This document shows, piece after piece, positions 1 to 8,862 of a DNA stretch of 64,000 bases (position 1 is the first letter of the stretch; each line of letters opens with the position of its first letter). The notes under the pieces are model-generated. The model saw nothing but the letters and a program-made list of their open reading frames with translations. It did no database searches and was not told the origin of the DNA. A program made the translations under genes and the position numbers. The DNA comes from JAAZKV01 sp041659525 (GTDB lineage: Archaea; Iainarchaeota; Iainarchaeia; Iainarchaeales; JAAZKV01). The stretch lies in the NCBI GenBank assembly GCA_041659525.1, contig JBAZYC010000001.1, positions 558,001-622,000 on the forward strand, written 5' to 3'.

Positions 1-255
1 TTGTGCTCTTGTTTTTACCCAATCCATAAATTCGCGCGCACCATTTAAGGGTTTCATTTTTGAAACAATTTGGTGTACTTCTTTCATTGTGAACTTGTGT
101 TCTTTTAGTACTCTTATTCTCATTTTCATTAATTTATCATAATCTGGTTCATCCCGAGTGGTTAGCATTAATTCGGGGATTTTTGTTTCTTTTGAAAATT
201 CTTCCCAAAACTCAGGAACAAGTACTCCTTCAAGATCAAAGCAAATTATTTTCAT
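1..255 (-). CDS. thrH: ThrH-type phosphoserine phosphatase / homoserine phosphotransferase, N-terminal part (cut by window edge)
   Basis: HAD-superfamily hydrolase of serine/threonine metabolism; ThrH enzymes dephosphorylate phosphoserine and can pass the phosphate to homoserine. The 85 visible residues begin MKIICFDLEGVLVPEFWEEF, with the nucleophile motif DLEGVLVPE, and continue with the TTRDEPDYDKLMKMR stretch and KPLNGAREFMDWV. This order follows bacterial ThrH closely. The ATG lies directly after the stop codon of the next gene upstream, with no gap, so the two are probably co-transcribed and translationally coupled. The C-terminal half, with the remaining HAD motifs, lies outside the window. 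The family is secure; substrate preference cannot be read from this part. Confidence 0.85.
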   Translation of the reverse strand, partial: MKIICFDLEGVLVPEFWEEFSKETKIPELMLTTRDEPDYDKLMKMRIRVLKEHKFTMKEVHQIVSKMKPLNGAREFMDWVKTRAQ

Positions 256-693
256 TTATAATCTCCTCGCTTTTTGTATGTTATTCATTTCAATAGTAAT
301 TACTAATCCCATTAATCCTGCAAAGTCTTTTTGAGTTATTAGTTTTTCTCCAACTAATTCTTTTTGCATTTTTGCAAGCGCCATCATTTTTTCCTGTGGA
401 TTAATTGCGTTAGAAACTTCTTGAAATCCTTTTTGTGCTATTGCTCTTGTTTTTTTGTCATAAATTTTTTGTATATCTAGTGCTCTTACTGTGCTTAAGC
501 GAGTGATTCTTCTTGAAACTTTTGCGTGTTCAAAAACTTTTTGTGCAAGTAAGCTTGAGGCAGGGACTATTTTTAGTGATTTATTTCCTGTTTGTTTTTT
601 TGATTCCCAAAGAGCTTTTCTTAAATTAGAATTTTTTGAATGTAAAGCTGTTGTTTTTCTTGTTCTCATTCTTGCTGTGAGTTGGGTTGGCAT
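256..693 (-). CDS. Small basic protein of unknown function
   Basis: A 145-residue, strongly basic protein with no family I recognise. The N-terminal 50 residues are rich in Arg, Lys and Thr (MPTQLTARMRTRKTTALHSK), and the rest looks helical. It sits between rfcS and thrH on the same strand, 7 bases after rfcS and directly abutting thrH, so it is the middle gene of a three-gene unit. Its MPT start and basic composition recall other unassigned genes in this window (18826, 19218, 26090), but I see no convincing alignment with them. A nucleic-acid-binding role is possible on charge alone. Confidence 0.6.
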   Translation of the reverse strand: MPTQLTARMRTRKTTALHSKNSNLRKALWESKKQTGNKSLKIVPASSLLAQKVFEHAKVSRRITRLSTVRALDIQKIYDKKTRAIAQKGFQEVSNAINPQEKMMALAKMQKELVGEKLITQKDFAGLMGLVITIEMNNIQKARRL

Positions 694-700
694 CTTTAAT

Positions 701-1666
701 TCACTTTTTGTATTTCATGAATTGTGCTAGTAGTGCTTCTAGTTGGATTCTTTCGTTTGCTCCTTCTACTATTCTAAAATCGTATTCTCCTATAGTGTCA
801 ACGAGTGCAATTTTGTCTTTCTCAGCGAGTTCTTTCTCATCAAGGTTCATTGTTTCTCTATAAACTTGGATTAGTACATCTTCTCCGCTCATTCCTTGTT
901 CGTACATTAGTTCTTCAAGCTTTTTTCTAGCATCAACAAATTTTCCTTTTAGTGCAAGTATAATCATTTCTTGTACTTGTTCAGGTCTAGCTCGACTTGA
1001 AACATTATACACTACTTCTTCAGTAATTTTTTTATCGAGTGAAGCAGCAGCTTGTAAAATATTTGTTGCTTTTCTTAAGTCTCCTTGCGAAACATAATTT
1101 ATTGCAACTTTTGCTTTTTCATCAACGTGTAGTTTTTCTTTTTGTGCAATGTGATCAATTTGTTTTTCAATATCTTTTGCATTTAGTGGTTTGAATCTGT
1201 AAATTACGCATCTTGATTGAATTGGTTCAAGTATTTTTGAAGAATAGTTACAAGAAAGAATAAATCTACATGTTTTTGTATATTTTTCCATTGTTCTTCT
1301 TAGTGCTTGTTGAGCATCTTGAGTTAGTGCATCACATTCATCTAAAAAAATTATTTTAAATCCAGAATCAAATGCTAAAGTTCGGGCAAAATCCTTAATT
1401 GTATTTCTAACTACATCAATTCCTCTATCATCACTTGCGTTTAATTCTAAAAAATTTTGTTCAAAATTTGCCCCGAATAGTTCTCTTGCAAGTGCAATAC
1501 TTGAAGAAGTTTTTCCTACTCCTGCAGGTCCAGAAAATAACATATTAGGTAAATTTCTTTTCTCAACGTAACTCTTTAATCGGTGAGTAATTTCATCGTG
1601 CCCAACAACGTCACTTAATCCGTGTGGTCTGTATTTTTCTACCCATGGGAGTTCCATTTCGCTCAT
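701..1666 (-). CDS. rfcS: Replication factor C small subunit (clamp loader)
   Basis: AAA+ ATPase that, with RfcL, opens and loads PCNA at primer-template junctions. Visible motifs, numbered from the chosen start, are Walker A GPAGVGKT at about 46-53, Walker B LDECD at about 108-112, sensor 1 ILSCNYSSKI and the arginine-finger motif SRC at about 151-153. The C-terminal collar domain follows. The length of 321 residues is normal for archaeal RfcS. The frame is open to 1705, but the family starts at ELPWVEKYRP, so ATG 1666 (MSEMELPWV) is preferred; ATG 1657 is the alternative. The large subunit is encoded separately at 30187, so the clamp-loader genes are not one operon here. Confidence 0.96.
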   Translation of the reverse strand: MSEMELPWVEKYRPHGLSDVVGHDEITHRLKSYVEKRNLPNMLFSGPAGVGKTSSSIALARELFGANFEQNFLELNASDDRGIDVVRNTIKDFARTLAFDSGFKIIFLDECDALTQDAQQALRRTMEKYTKTCRFILSCNYSSKILEPIQSRCVIYRFKPLNAKDIEKQIDHIAQKEKLHVDEKAKVAINYVSQGDLRKATNILQAAASLDKKITEEVVYNVSSRARPEQVQEMIILALKGKFVDARKKLEELMYEQGMSGEDVLIQVYRETMNLDEKELAEKDKIALVDTIGEYDFRIVEGANERIQLEALLAQFMKYKK

Positions 1667-1760
1667 AAAATCAACTACTCTTCTTCTAAAAAGATAAGGG
1701 CTCAATAAAGGTTAAAAACTCATCACTGGCTATTTGATTGTAGAAGAGAAAGGTGTTATT

Positions 1761-2417
1761 TTGACTCACAATAATTCTAATCAAAATCAGTTCTTACTTA
1801 TTGTACTTGGTTGGTTTGTTTTTTCATTTTTAGTAATGTGGTTTATGGGTGGAGCTTGCATTGGTATAATGGATGGCTCAAGTTGTCTAGCCCCCAATAC
1901 TTTAAAATCCCTAAGTGGAGTTCCTTTAATTGGTTTATTACTTCCTTTTAATATGTGGAGTTCTCTAATGTACTTCTTTGCTCCTATTTGCGGATTTATT
2001 TTAGCTTTCCTTGTAATTAATTGGTGGAATTCTTATTTTGAAACAAAAGAAGCTAGTGGATTACTTTTCTTAGTGCTTATTTTGTTCGCTCTATTTGTTG
2101 GTTATTATATTAATTTGTCTTTCTATATGGGTGAAGCAGCTACTCTTAATTCAAGAGGACAGGCAAAGTATTCTCTTTATTTTTGCATAACTGAAACTGA
2201 TTCCACTACTTGTAATACTACAGTTTCAAGATTGAATCAAGAATATATTTCACAAGCTCAAGCAAATAATGCTCAAACTGTGAATCAACTTATTCCGATT
2301 AATTATTGGGCTGAGTTAAGAAAAAGTATGTATTTGTTATTTATCCTTGGGGCAATAGCTGCTTGGATTCCTTTATTTGGAAGAGAAGTTTATATGAAGT
2401 ATAAAGAAAGCAACTAA
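1761..2417 (+). CDS. Four-helix membrane protein of unknown function
   Basis: About 218 residues with four clear hydrophobic segments: near the N-terminus (FLLIVLGWFVFSFLVMWFM), at about 70-90, at 100-122 and close to the C-terminus (MYLLFILGAIAAWIPLF). A polar Cys/Thr-rich loop lies before the last helix. The chosen start is TTG 1761, because GGTG at 1752-1755 gives a well-spaced ribosome binding site. A TTG at 1734 in the same frame has none. It is divergent from rfcS and followed 60-70 bases later by another membrane protein on the same strand. I recognise no family. Confidence 0.6.
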   Translation: MTHNNSNQNQFLLIVLGWFVFSFLVMWFMGGACIGIMDGSSCLAPNTLKSLSGVPLIGLLLPFNMWSSLMYFFAPICGFILAFLVINWWNSYFETKEASGLLFLVLILFALFVGYYINLSFYMGEAATLNSRGQAKYSLYFCITETDSTTCNTTVSRLNQEYISQAQANNAQTVNQLIPINYWAELRKSMYLLFILGAIAAWIPLFGREVYMKYKESN

Positions 2418-2480
2418 ATTAGGTTTTTTGGTCTTTTAGGTGTTTTTTTAAACTTTTTTAATCAGCATAGAGTACTAACT

Positions 2481-3302
2481 TTGAGTGATTTGATGATTGA
2501 TGTTGTTTTGAAGAGAGCTATTGAAGAATACATTTCTAATTTCAAAGTAATGCTTAGCTTTGGAGCATTGTTCCTCTTTTTGCCTTTATTTTTAATGTTC
2601 TCTCAATTCTTTTTGAATTCAGGAACAGTTTACCTATCACTAAACGCAGATCTTGTTTTAGGAGCAATAGGATTAGTATTAGCCCTAATTTTCCTTTACA
2701 TTTTTTCTTTCTTTGTTTCTCTTACTGTTTATGCAGTTCATAGAGATGTACAAACATTGAATTTAGATACTTACTGGAATACTTTGTTTAAGGACGCTGC
2801 GTTAAAAGTATTTTTCTTATACTTAGTTTGCGCAATTGTATTTTATTTAGTAAGCGCACTTGGTTTCATGACTGGGTTAGTTTACTTAGCTTTAATTTTG
2901 AATTTAATTATTGCTCTTGTTGTAATGTATGCTCCTCAGAGTATTGTTCTTGATGAATCTACTATTGGAGAAGCAATTGGTAAGAGTGTTGAGTTTTGGT
3001 TTGAAAGTCCATTAATCAGTATTGCTATTTTTATGATAGCTTCAGTTCTTTTATTTGTAATTCTTTTTATTGAATTATTACTTGATTTAGTAGGACTTCC
3101 CGGAGTAATAGTTTCTTTCTTTTTGGTACTCGTATTTTTAGTTCCTTTTATTGAACAAACAAAATCCTATGCTTATTTACTAAAAGTAGCTTTGCTTAAG
3201 AGTAATGAAGTTACTCACGCTAGAGCTCCACACATAGAAAAACCAAAACCACTTTTAGGTACAAGGCTAAGAGAAAGACCAAAACACGGTTCAAAACTTT
3301 AA
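2481..3302 (+). CDS. Multi-pass membrane protein, glycerophosphodiesterase-membrane-domain-like
   Basis: 273 residues with about six hydrophobic helices and a basic C-terminal tail (KPKPLLGTRLRERPKHGSKL). The pattern of an N-terminal amphipathic segment ending in a long helix, the stretch YAPQSIVLDESTIGEAIGKSVEFW and further helices resembles the uncharacterised archaeal and bacterial membrane domain often annotated as DUF7544/7847 or GdpP-membrane-like. In that family a conserved segment before a helix carries D/E-S-I. This is a fold-level impression. A TTG at 2481 and an ATG at 2493 are both possible starts. The gene at 7818 has a similar architecture and may be a distant paralogue. Confidence 0.55.
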   Translation: MSDLMIDVVLKRAIEEYISNFKVMLSFGALFLFLPLFLMFSQFFLNSGTVYLSLNADLVLGAIGLVLALIFLYIFSFFVSLTVYAVHRDVQTLNLDTYWNTLFKDAALKVFFLYLVCAIVFYLVSALGFMTGLVYLALILNLIIALVVMYAPQSIVLDESTIGEAIGKSVEFWFESPLISIAIFMIASVLLFVILFIELLLDLVGLPGVIVSFFLVLVFLVPFIEQTKSYAYLLKVALLKSNEVTHARAPHIEKPKPLLGTRLRERPKHGSKL

Positions 3303-3345
3303 ATTATTTTAGAGTTTTTTCTAATTTAATTTTAGTTCTATTTTT
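3303..3345. terminator. Convergent T-rich termination region
   Basis: A short gap between two converging genes with long T runs on the + strand (GAGTTTTTTCT, CTATTTTTTTAG) and, less strongly, on the - strand. T-rich tracts are the usual archaeal termination signal; no stable hairpin is seen. Confidence 0.4.
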
Positions 3346-4890
3346 TTAGAGTCCAATGTACTCTACTTGTTTTACTTTTTTATCAATTAGTTCGTTTACT
3401 TCTTTTAGGCTCGCAGCTTTTCCAGTAAAGCAGCATTTTTTTGAAGTTAAGCATTCATCAAAGTCAAGGGTTTCTTGAGAAAACACCTCTTTCCCATTTT
3501 CAGTAGTAAATCTTTCTTTTACTTTCACGCTTGCTAGTCCAAATAGTAGATCTTCTTCAAAGAGTTTTGAAATTTCTTTTAGAGTTTTGTTAGCGAATTC
3601 AATTGGTTTTGTTCCTGGAAAGTTCTCGCTTAATTTATAAAAATTTGTTAAACCAATTCCAGTTTTCATCTCTTCTACTTTAAATTCTTTTAAATAAGTT
3701 TTCTTCAAAAGTAATTCTTTCTTTTTTTGTTTTAATTTATGAATCTCGCCAGCTACTTGGGCAAGTTTTTCAAAGAATTGTTTCTCATCATTTCCTTGAG
3801 CAATTTTTTCAAGATTAATATTTACAAACAAATCAATTCCTCTTGTGGGTGAAAAAAGAGTTTTACTTAGGGGGTAATATTCTTCGATTGTGTTATTGAG
3901 TATCATAAATTGTTTTCCATTTGGTTCAATTAATTTTAAACAATACTTTGAATCTACTCCTACAACCGTGTTTTCTCCAAGCAAATAATTAGAAATTTTT
4001 GCTGCATTAATTCTGTTTTGGGAAAGATTTTCTAAATGCGTTGGAGTAAATAATTCGAGTGAGAGGGTTATTTTTTCATCAAAAATATTCGTTAAATCCA
4101 AAATTAATTGAGCAGTTTCTTTTGCTTGTTTTTCAGTTTTAACAAAAGAGGCACAAGCAAAAGTCAGTCCATAAATACTAGGCATCAAATAAAAATATTT
4201 TTTGTTTTGTGAGATTTGTTTTAACGCAGAAGAAAGTGTTTTGTTTAAAGTTTCTTTTTTTTCAGCTATGAATGAATAAGCATAGGGTCTGTGCGAGAAC
4301 CCTTCAATATCTTCAATGTGTATGGTTCCATCAAAGTGGAGTTCGCGTGCATTGTGAGGAAGTTCTAAAAGAATGTTGTACTCCCTTACACTTTCTCCAG
4401 TGTAGGGTTGAACTTGGAGTTTATTTTTTACATCATAAACTGCTTCGCCTACTCTTGCATAATTGTCTCTCGCTTCTTCAAATCCGTAAGTTAAAAGTTT
4501 TGTATTTACTAGTTCTCTAATTAAACTCGGGGTGAGGAAAAATATTTTTGAGTCTTTTATTTGGTTCTCTACTTCAAGAGTTATTTTTTCAGCTACACTT
4601 CTTGAGAGAGTAGTTTCTTTCAAAAGAGAGGTGATAATGTTTCCTCTATTAAATCCTTTAATTGTTTCTTGAGAGGTATATACTTTCATTTTACTAAATC
4701 GTTCATAAATATCTGCTGCAGTGGTATCAAGTTCTTTTAGTAGTTCTAGTGCTCTTTCTCTAAGTTTTTTGTCACTTGTAGTATTCATTTCGGTTAGAGT
4801 TTTGATTATTTTTGTAATAGTCCATTGGTTTGCGCCTGCTTCAAGAATCTCTTTTGCAATTACTTGAATCTTCTCTTCAATTAGTTCCAT
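3346..4890 (-). CDS. ATP-cone / anaerobic ribonucleotide reductase (NrdD)-related protein lacking the glycyl-radical domain
   Basis: 514 residues. After a helical N-terminal region (about 1-65) there is an ATP-cone-like segment (KVYTSQETIKGFNRGNIITSLL, about 68-150). It is followed by LPHNARELHFDGTIHIEDIEGF, which matches the NrdD theme in which an active-site lobe begins with a substrate-side HxxGxIHIxDL-like motif. Genuine NrdD is about 600-750 residues and ends with a glycyl-radical motif and a Cys4 zinc site. Here the C-terminus has only DECLTSKKCCFTGKAASLKE and no recognisable RVxGY-type radical loop. It may therefore be a non-catalytic, nucleotide-sensing relative. It is monocistronic and divergent from an Lrp-type regulator, which could control it. 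The family link is moderate; the function is unknown. Confidence 0.55.
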   Translation of the reverse strand: MELIEEKIQVIAKEILEAGANQWTITKIIKTLTEMNTTSDKKLRERALELLKELDTTAADIYERFSKMKVYTSQETIKGFNRGNIITSLLKETTLSRSVAEKITLEVENQIKDSKIFFLTPSLIRELVNTKLLTYGFEEARDNYARVGEAVYDVKNKLQVQPYTGESVREYNILLELPHNARELHFDGTIHIEDIEGFSHRPYAYSFIAEKKETLNKTLSSALKQISQNKKYFYLMPSIYGLTFACASFVKTEKQAKETAQLILDLTNIFDEKITLSLELFTPTHLENLSQNRINAAKISNYLLGENTVVGVDSKYCLKLIEPNGKQFMILNNTIEEYYPLSKTLFSPTRGIDLFVNINLEKIAQGNDEKQFFEKLAQVAGEIHKLKQKKKELLLKKTYLKEFKVEEMKTGIGLTNFYKLSENFPGTKPIEFANKTLKEISKLFEEDLLFGLASVKVKERFTTENGKEVFSQETLDFDECLTSKKCCFTGKAASLKEVNELIDKKVKQVEYIGL

Positions 4891-4997
4891 GTGTACAAAC
4901 CAATGTATTTCTCGTAGGTTAGTTAATTAAACTTAATTTTTGCCTGCTAATTGGGTTTATTCCAAAGCTACAAACCAAATTCATGCTAAAAGCTAAC

Positions 4998-5005
4998 TTT
5001 ATAAT
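4998..5005 (+). promoter_or_regulatory. Probable TATA box of the Lrp-type regulator gene
   Basis: TTTATAAT in the 180-base divergent spacer, about 65 bases before the start codon of the Lrp-family gene. Imperfect repeats of GGTTAG/AACCAA type around it could be binding sites for the regulator itself. Confidence 0.45.
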
Positions 5006-5070
5006 CCTTTTTTGGTTTAGTTTCCTAATAGGATGATTTGTTTTCCTAACTAAATGAGGGTTTTTAGTAT

Positions 5071-5541
5071 ATGGTTTCTCTTGACAAAGTTGATCACTTA
5101 ATTCTTCAAGCGCTTTTACTTGATGGCAGAGCCTCTTTTTCAGCTATAGCAAGAGATAGTGGCCTTACTGATGTGGCAATAAAGAAAAGAGTAGAGTCTC
5201 TAAAGAGAAGAGGGATAATTAGTGGGATTTCAGTTGATCTTAATTACAAAGTACTAGGTTATGAGAACCCAATTTATGTTCAAATGCGCTGTGAAGTTTC
5301 TAAGCAAAAAGATATTATAAAAAAATTACAAGGAATGGATTTTGTTCTTGAACTTTACCAAGTTCTTGGAGAATACAATTTACATGTTAAATTAATTGTC
5401 CCTAATCTTGAGAGTGCTGAGAGATTCATTAATCAACTTGGATTAATTGATGGGGTAATTGATCTAAAAACAATGGTTGTGTTATCAGAATTAAAGAAAA
5501 CAAAAACTCTTCCTTCTTCAACTCTTCAAAATAAGATTTAA
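5071..5541 (+). CDS. Lrp/AsnC-family transcription regulator
   Basis: 156 residues with the standard two-part layout. An N-terminal helix-turn-helix (VDHLILQALLLDGRASFSAIARDSGLTDVAIKKRVESLKRRGII) is followed by the RAM/ligand-binding domain containing the conserved exit strand SVDLNYKVLGY and the C-terminal TMVVLSEL. These proteins form dimers and octamers and regulate metabolism, often their own genes. Its divergent neighbour, the NrdD-related gene, is the obvious candidate target. A short Lys/Ser/Thr tail follows the domain. The effector is unknown. Confidence 0.92.
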   Translation: MVSLDKVDHLILQALLLDGRASFSAIARDSGLTDVAIKKRVESLKRRGIISGISVDLNYKVLGYENPIYVQMRCEVSKQKDIIKKLQGMDFVLELYQVLGEYNLHVKLIVPNLESAERFINQLGLIDGVIDLKTMVVLSELKKTKTLPSSTLQNKI

Positions 5542-5590
5542 TTTGATTTAATTTACCCCTTTCGTTTTTTGTCGAATTCTTTGCGTCCTC

Positions 5591-5600
5591 TTTTTAACTT
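5591..5600 (+). promoter_or_regulatory. Probable TATA box of topA
   Basis: TTTTTAACTT lies 23-32 bases before the ATG of the topoisomerase gene. The short spacing implies a leaderless or nearly leaderless transcript. Confidence 0.5.
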
Positions 5601-5622
5601 TTTTCTCTGCAATCTCTATTGA

Positions 5623-7821
5623 ATGGACCTAATTGTTTCAGAGAAAGCTATTGCTGGAGAGAATATTGCTCAACTATTAGCTGATAGTGGAGTAAAAACA
5701 AAGTATGTTTCAGGGGCAAAAGTTTTCGAGTTTAGTTGGAAAGGAAAAGAAATTTTACTAGTTCCACTTAGGGGTCACATTAGTGATGTGGAGTATCCAA
5801 AAAAATATGCTAATTGGAGAGGAGTAGATGTTAGAGAATTAATTAATCCTGAAATAATTATTTACTCTGAAAAAGAATTTCAAATTATTAATGCAATTAA
5901 AGAACTTGCTCCAAATGCAGAAAATTTAATTATTGCAACTGATGCGGATAGAGAGGGAGAATCAATTGGACTTGAGGCAGTTACTTACGCAAAGTCCACT
6001 AATTCTGGAATAAAAATTCAAAGAGCTTATTTTTCAGCGATTGCAAAAGAGGATATGGATAAATCATTTAATTCTCTTGAAAAATTTGATTATAATTTTG
6101 CTTACTCCGCAAATGCGAGAAGAGAACTTGATTTAATTTGGGGAGCTGTGTTAACTAGATTTCTTTCAATTGTTTCGGGTCAAATTGGAAAAGATTTTTT
6201 GAGTGTGGGAAGAGTTCAAACACCAACTTTAGCACTTTTAGTGGATAGAGAAAAAGAGAGACTTGCTTTTGAGTCAAAGCCTTATTGGGAAATAATTGCT
6301 TTTTGTGAAAAAGATAAGATGGCTTTTGAAGCAATGCATCAGGAAGAAAAGTTTTGGGATAAAGAACGAGCTTTAGCCGTTTTTAATAAACAACCAAAAA
6401 AAGCAATTGTAAAAAAAGTGGATAAAAAAGTTAGAGTATTAAAAAAACCAGTTCCGTTTAATACCACTGAATTTTTAAGAGCAGCAACAGGACTTGGTTT
6501 TGCTGCGGGCAAAGCAATGGATATTGCGGAGCACTTATATCAAAAAGGATATACCTCTTATCCAAGAACTGATAACAGCACTTATCCTCCAAGTTTGAAT
6601 TTAAAAGAAATTTTAAATAAATTAGTTTCTGTTAAAGCTCTAATGGATGATGTGGCAATTGTTTTGGCTCAAAAAGAAATTACTCCTTCTGCTGGAAAAG
6701 AAACAAAAGATCACCCCCCAATTTATCCCGTTATTGCGGTTCAAAAAGAAATGTTGAGTCAGGATGAGTGGAGAATTTACGAACTTATTTGCAGAAGATT
6801 TTTAGCAACATTAGCAGAGGACGCTAAAACAGAGAATACTAGTGCGCTTTTGGATGCAGAGGGAGAGCCGTTTATTGCAAAGGGCCAAATTATTCTTCAT
6901 GCTGGTTGGAAAGCAATTTATCCTTATAGTGAACTTAATGAAACTTTTTTGCCAAAACTTTCTGAAGGGGATGAAGTAATAATAAATAAAATCGAAATGA
7001 ATGCAAAAGAAACTCAACCACCTGGAAGATACAGTCAGGGTTCTTTAATCAAATTAATGGAAGAAAATAATTTAGGGACAAAATCTACTCGTCCCGCAAT
7101 TATTCAAAAATTATATTCTCGGCATTATATTTCAGGAAACAAAAGTATTGAACCAAGCAAAGTTGCTTTCTCCGTAATTGATACTTTGGAAAAGCATTGC
7201 GGGTCTGTGACTAAACCTCAAATGACGGCTGAGCTTGAAAAAGAGATGGATGAAATTGCTGCTGGGCAAAAAAAGCAAATTGAAGTAGTTACAAAATCTT
7301 GTTCTAATTTAAAAGAGGTAATGGAAATTTTGTTCAAGAATAAGGAAAGCGTTGCTATTGGGCTTAGAATGGCTCTAAAATTTAGTTCTGTAATGGGTAA
7401 GTGTACTTGCGGAGCAAATTTAATTGAAAGAAAAGGAAAAACGGGGAAAAGGTTTGTTGGTTGCTCTAGTTACCCTAATTGTACAGTTACTTTCCCTCTT
7501 CCTCAAAAAGGAAGTATTACTCCTCTGGATGAATATTGTCCTGAATGCAAAGCCCCAATTATTCAAGTAAAAAATGGAAGATTTAATTACAAAATGTGTT
7601 TAACTATGACTTGTGTAACAAAAAAAGATTGGACAAAAAAAGAGGATAAAATGGGTGTGAATAAACCCGCTGAAACTAAATCTTCTGAAATAAAATCTTC
7701 TGCTAGTAAAAAACCAGTAATAAGAAAATCAACAAAAACCAAAACGACTTCTTCCACAATTAGTTCTTCAACAATTAGCCCTTCTGCAATTAGTAAATCT
7801 AATGTTGAGGTGAAAAAGTGA
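5623..7821 (+). CDS. topA: DNA topoisomerase I (type IA)
   Basis: Relaxes negative supercoils through a 5'-phosphotyrosine intermediate. The N-terminal Toprim domain has the metal-binding DADREGE at residues 107-113. The core contains RVQTPTL at about 197-203 and the active-site segment YTSYPRTDNSTYPPS with catalytic Tyr at about 313. The DNA-binding domain has GxGTKSTRPAIIQKLY-type residues (LGTKSTRPAII). The C-terminus carries a Cys4 zinc ribbon (CTCGANLIERK to CSSYPNC) and a second Cys-containing segment (CPECK). A tail of about 55 residues rich in Ser, Thr, Ile and Lys follows and is low-complexity. Length (732) is normal apart from the tail. The stop codon overlaps the start of the next gene by four bases. 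Confidence 0.96.
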   Translation: MDLIVSEKAIAGENIAQLLADSGVKTKYVSGAKVFEFSWKGKEILLVPLRGHISDVEYPKKYANWRGVDVRELINPEIIIYSEKEFQIINAIKELAPNAENLIIATDADREGESIGLEAVTYAKSTNSGIKIQRAYFSAIAKEDMDKSFNSLEKFDYNFAYSANARRELDLIWGAVLTRFLSIVSGQIGKDFLSVGRVQTPTLALLVDREKERLAFESKPYWEIIAFCEKDKMAFEAMHQEEKFWDKERALAVFNKQPKKAIVKKVDKKVRVLKKPVPFNTTEFLRAATGLGFAAGKAMDIAEHLYQKGYTSYPRTDNSTYPPSLNLKEILNKLVSVKALMDDVAIVLAQKEITPSAGKETKDHPPIYPVIAVQKEMLSQDEWRIYELICRRFLATLAEDAKTENTSALLDAEGEPFIAKGQIILHAGWKAIYPYSELNETFLPKLSEGDEVIINKIEMNAKETQPPGRYSQGSLIKLMEENNLGTKSTRPAIIQKLYSRHYISGNKSIEPSKVAFSVIDTLEKHCGSVTKPQMTAELEKEMDEIAAGQKKQIEVVTKSCSNLKEVMEILFKNKESVAIGLRMALKFSSVMGKCTCGANLIERKGKTGKRFVGCSSYPNCTVTFPLPQKGSITPLDEYCPECKAPIIQVKNGRFNYKMCLTMTCVTKKDWTKKEDKMGVNKPAETKSSEIKSSASKKPVIRKSTKTKTTSSTISSSTISPSAISKSNVEVKK

Positions 7822-8606
7822 TTACTGCTAATTCTCCAAGAAGCATTTCTATTCTCCAAGAAGCTTTTTCATTGTTACTCAAGCACCCTGCTTTGTTTTT
7901 ACCAAAAATTTTAATTGCAGTTCTTTATGGATTTGGAATTTTATTAAGTACAGAGTTAATGAAACAAATGCTTTCGCTTTATACTCTTCCAAAAGAACAA
8001 ATAGCTTTTTCTGATTTACAAAATTGGTTTTTCTTAGCAATTGGTTTACTTTTGCTCACAATAATATCTTATTTTGTTGATTTGTTTTTCTCTGCTCTTT
8101 ATCCAATTTTTGTTAATCATGCATTAAAAGGAAAAATTAGTTTTTTAAAATCAATAAATGAATCAAAACCAAAATTAGTTCAAGTGTTTGTTGCGGGGAT
8201 TATTTTATGGTTATTAATAACTATTTTTTCAGTACTTGAAACAGGGGTTATTTTATTTTTTAATTTATCAACCCTTGGATTTGCTATTTCCATGTTAGTT
8301 ACTTTTGCATTTGTTTTTGTTTTCTATTTTTTGTTTCCAATTATTGTTTCTAAAAAGCAAGGAGTTCTCAATAATTTTAAAGAAACTTTTTCTTCTTCCT
8401 TTTCAAATAAAAAGAAAGTCTTTTTGTTTTCCTTAATTCCTTTTTCAGTTTCCCTAATAAAATATGGGGTTGCTTTCTTTTCTGATAGTACTTCAGGATT
8501 TATTTTGTTTTGGGGTTTAGTTCTATTAACAGGGATTGTTTATTCAGTTCATGCAGTGGTTAATCAATTACTTTATTTGAAACTTCAAAAAACAAAAAAG
8601 GACTAG
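7818..8606 (+). CDS. Multi-pass membrane protein of unknown function
   Basis: 262 residues with five or six predicted helices. The N-terminus (SISILQEAFSLLLKHPALFLPKILIAVLYG) is an amphipathic lead-in followed by a helix, as in the GdpP/DUF7847-like membrane proteins and in the gene at 2481. The GTG start overlaps the topA stop (GTGA), and GAGGTG at 7807-7812 is a good ribosome binding site, so translation is coupled to topA. No catalytic motif is seen, and the link to topA is positional only. Confidence 0.65.
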   Translation: MITANSPRSISILQEAFSLLLKHPALFLPKILIAVLYGFGILLSTELMKQMLSLYTLPKEQIAFSDLQNWFFLAIGLLLLTIISYFVDLFFSALYPIFVNHALKGKISFLKSINESKPKLVQVFVAGIILWLLITIFSVLETGVILFFNLSTLGFAISMLVTFAFVFVFYFLFPIIVSKKQGVLNNFKETFSSSFSNKKKVFLFSLIPFSVSLIKYGVAFFSDSTSGFILFWGLVLLTGIVYSVHAVVNQLLYLKLQKTKKD

Positions 8607-8647
8607 TTCTAAATTTACTAAAAACAAAAAAATTAGATTATTTTTTT

Positions 8648-8712
8648 GAAGTGAATGGGGTTGGAAAGAATTAGATCCAATTTAAAGCCTGGTGAGCCTA
8701 CCCCATTACTTC
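8648..8712 (+). other. Candidate structured RNA or terminator hairpin
   Basis: Two arms, 8648-8664 (GAAGTGAATGGGGTTGG) and 8697-8712 (CCTACCCCATTACTTC), pair over about 15 positions with one bulged base and one mismatch, closing a 32-base loop. The stem is far richer in G/C than its surroundings. A T run (CTTTTTTTC) follows about ten bases later. It could terminate the topA-membrane protein transcript or be a small stable RNA. No C/D or H/ACA boxes are convincing. The rest of the spacer to 8862 shows only AT-rich sequence. Confidence 0.4.
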
Positions 8713-8862
8713 GTTAAAAAACTTTTTTTCACACATTCTCTCTATCAGTCCTCCTAGTTAAAAAAACTCTTACAATAGTATTAGTCTGCTCTGCACTTAA
8801 TAAGTATTAATTGACCTTAAATGTAATAAAAAATACACTTAAATACTTTTTGGTGTCAGAAT

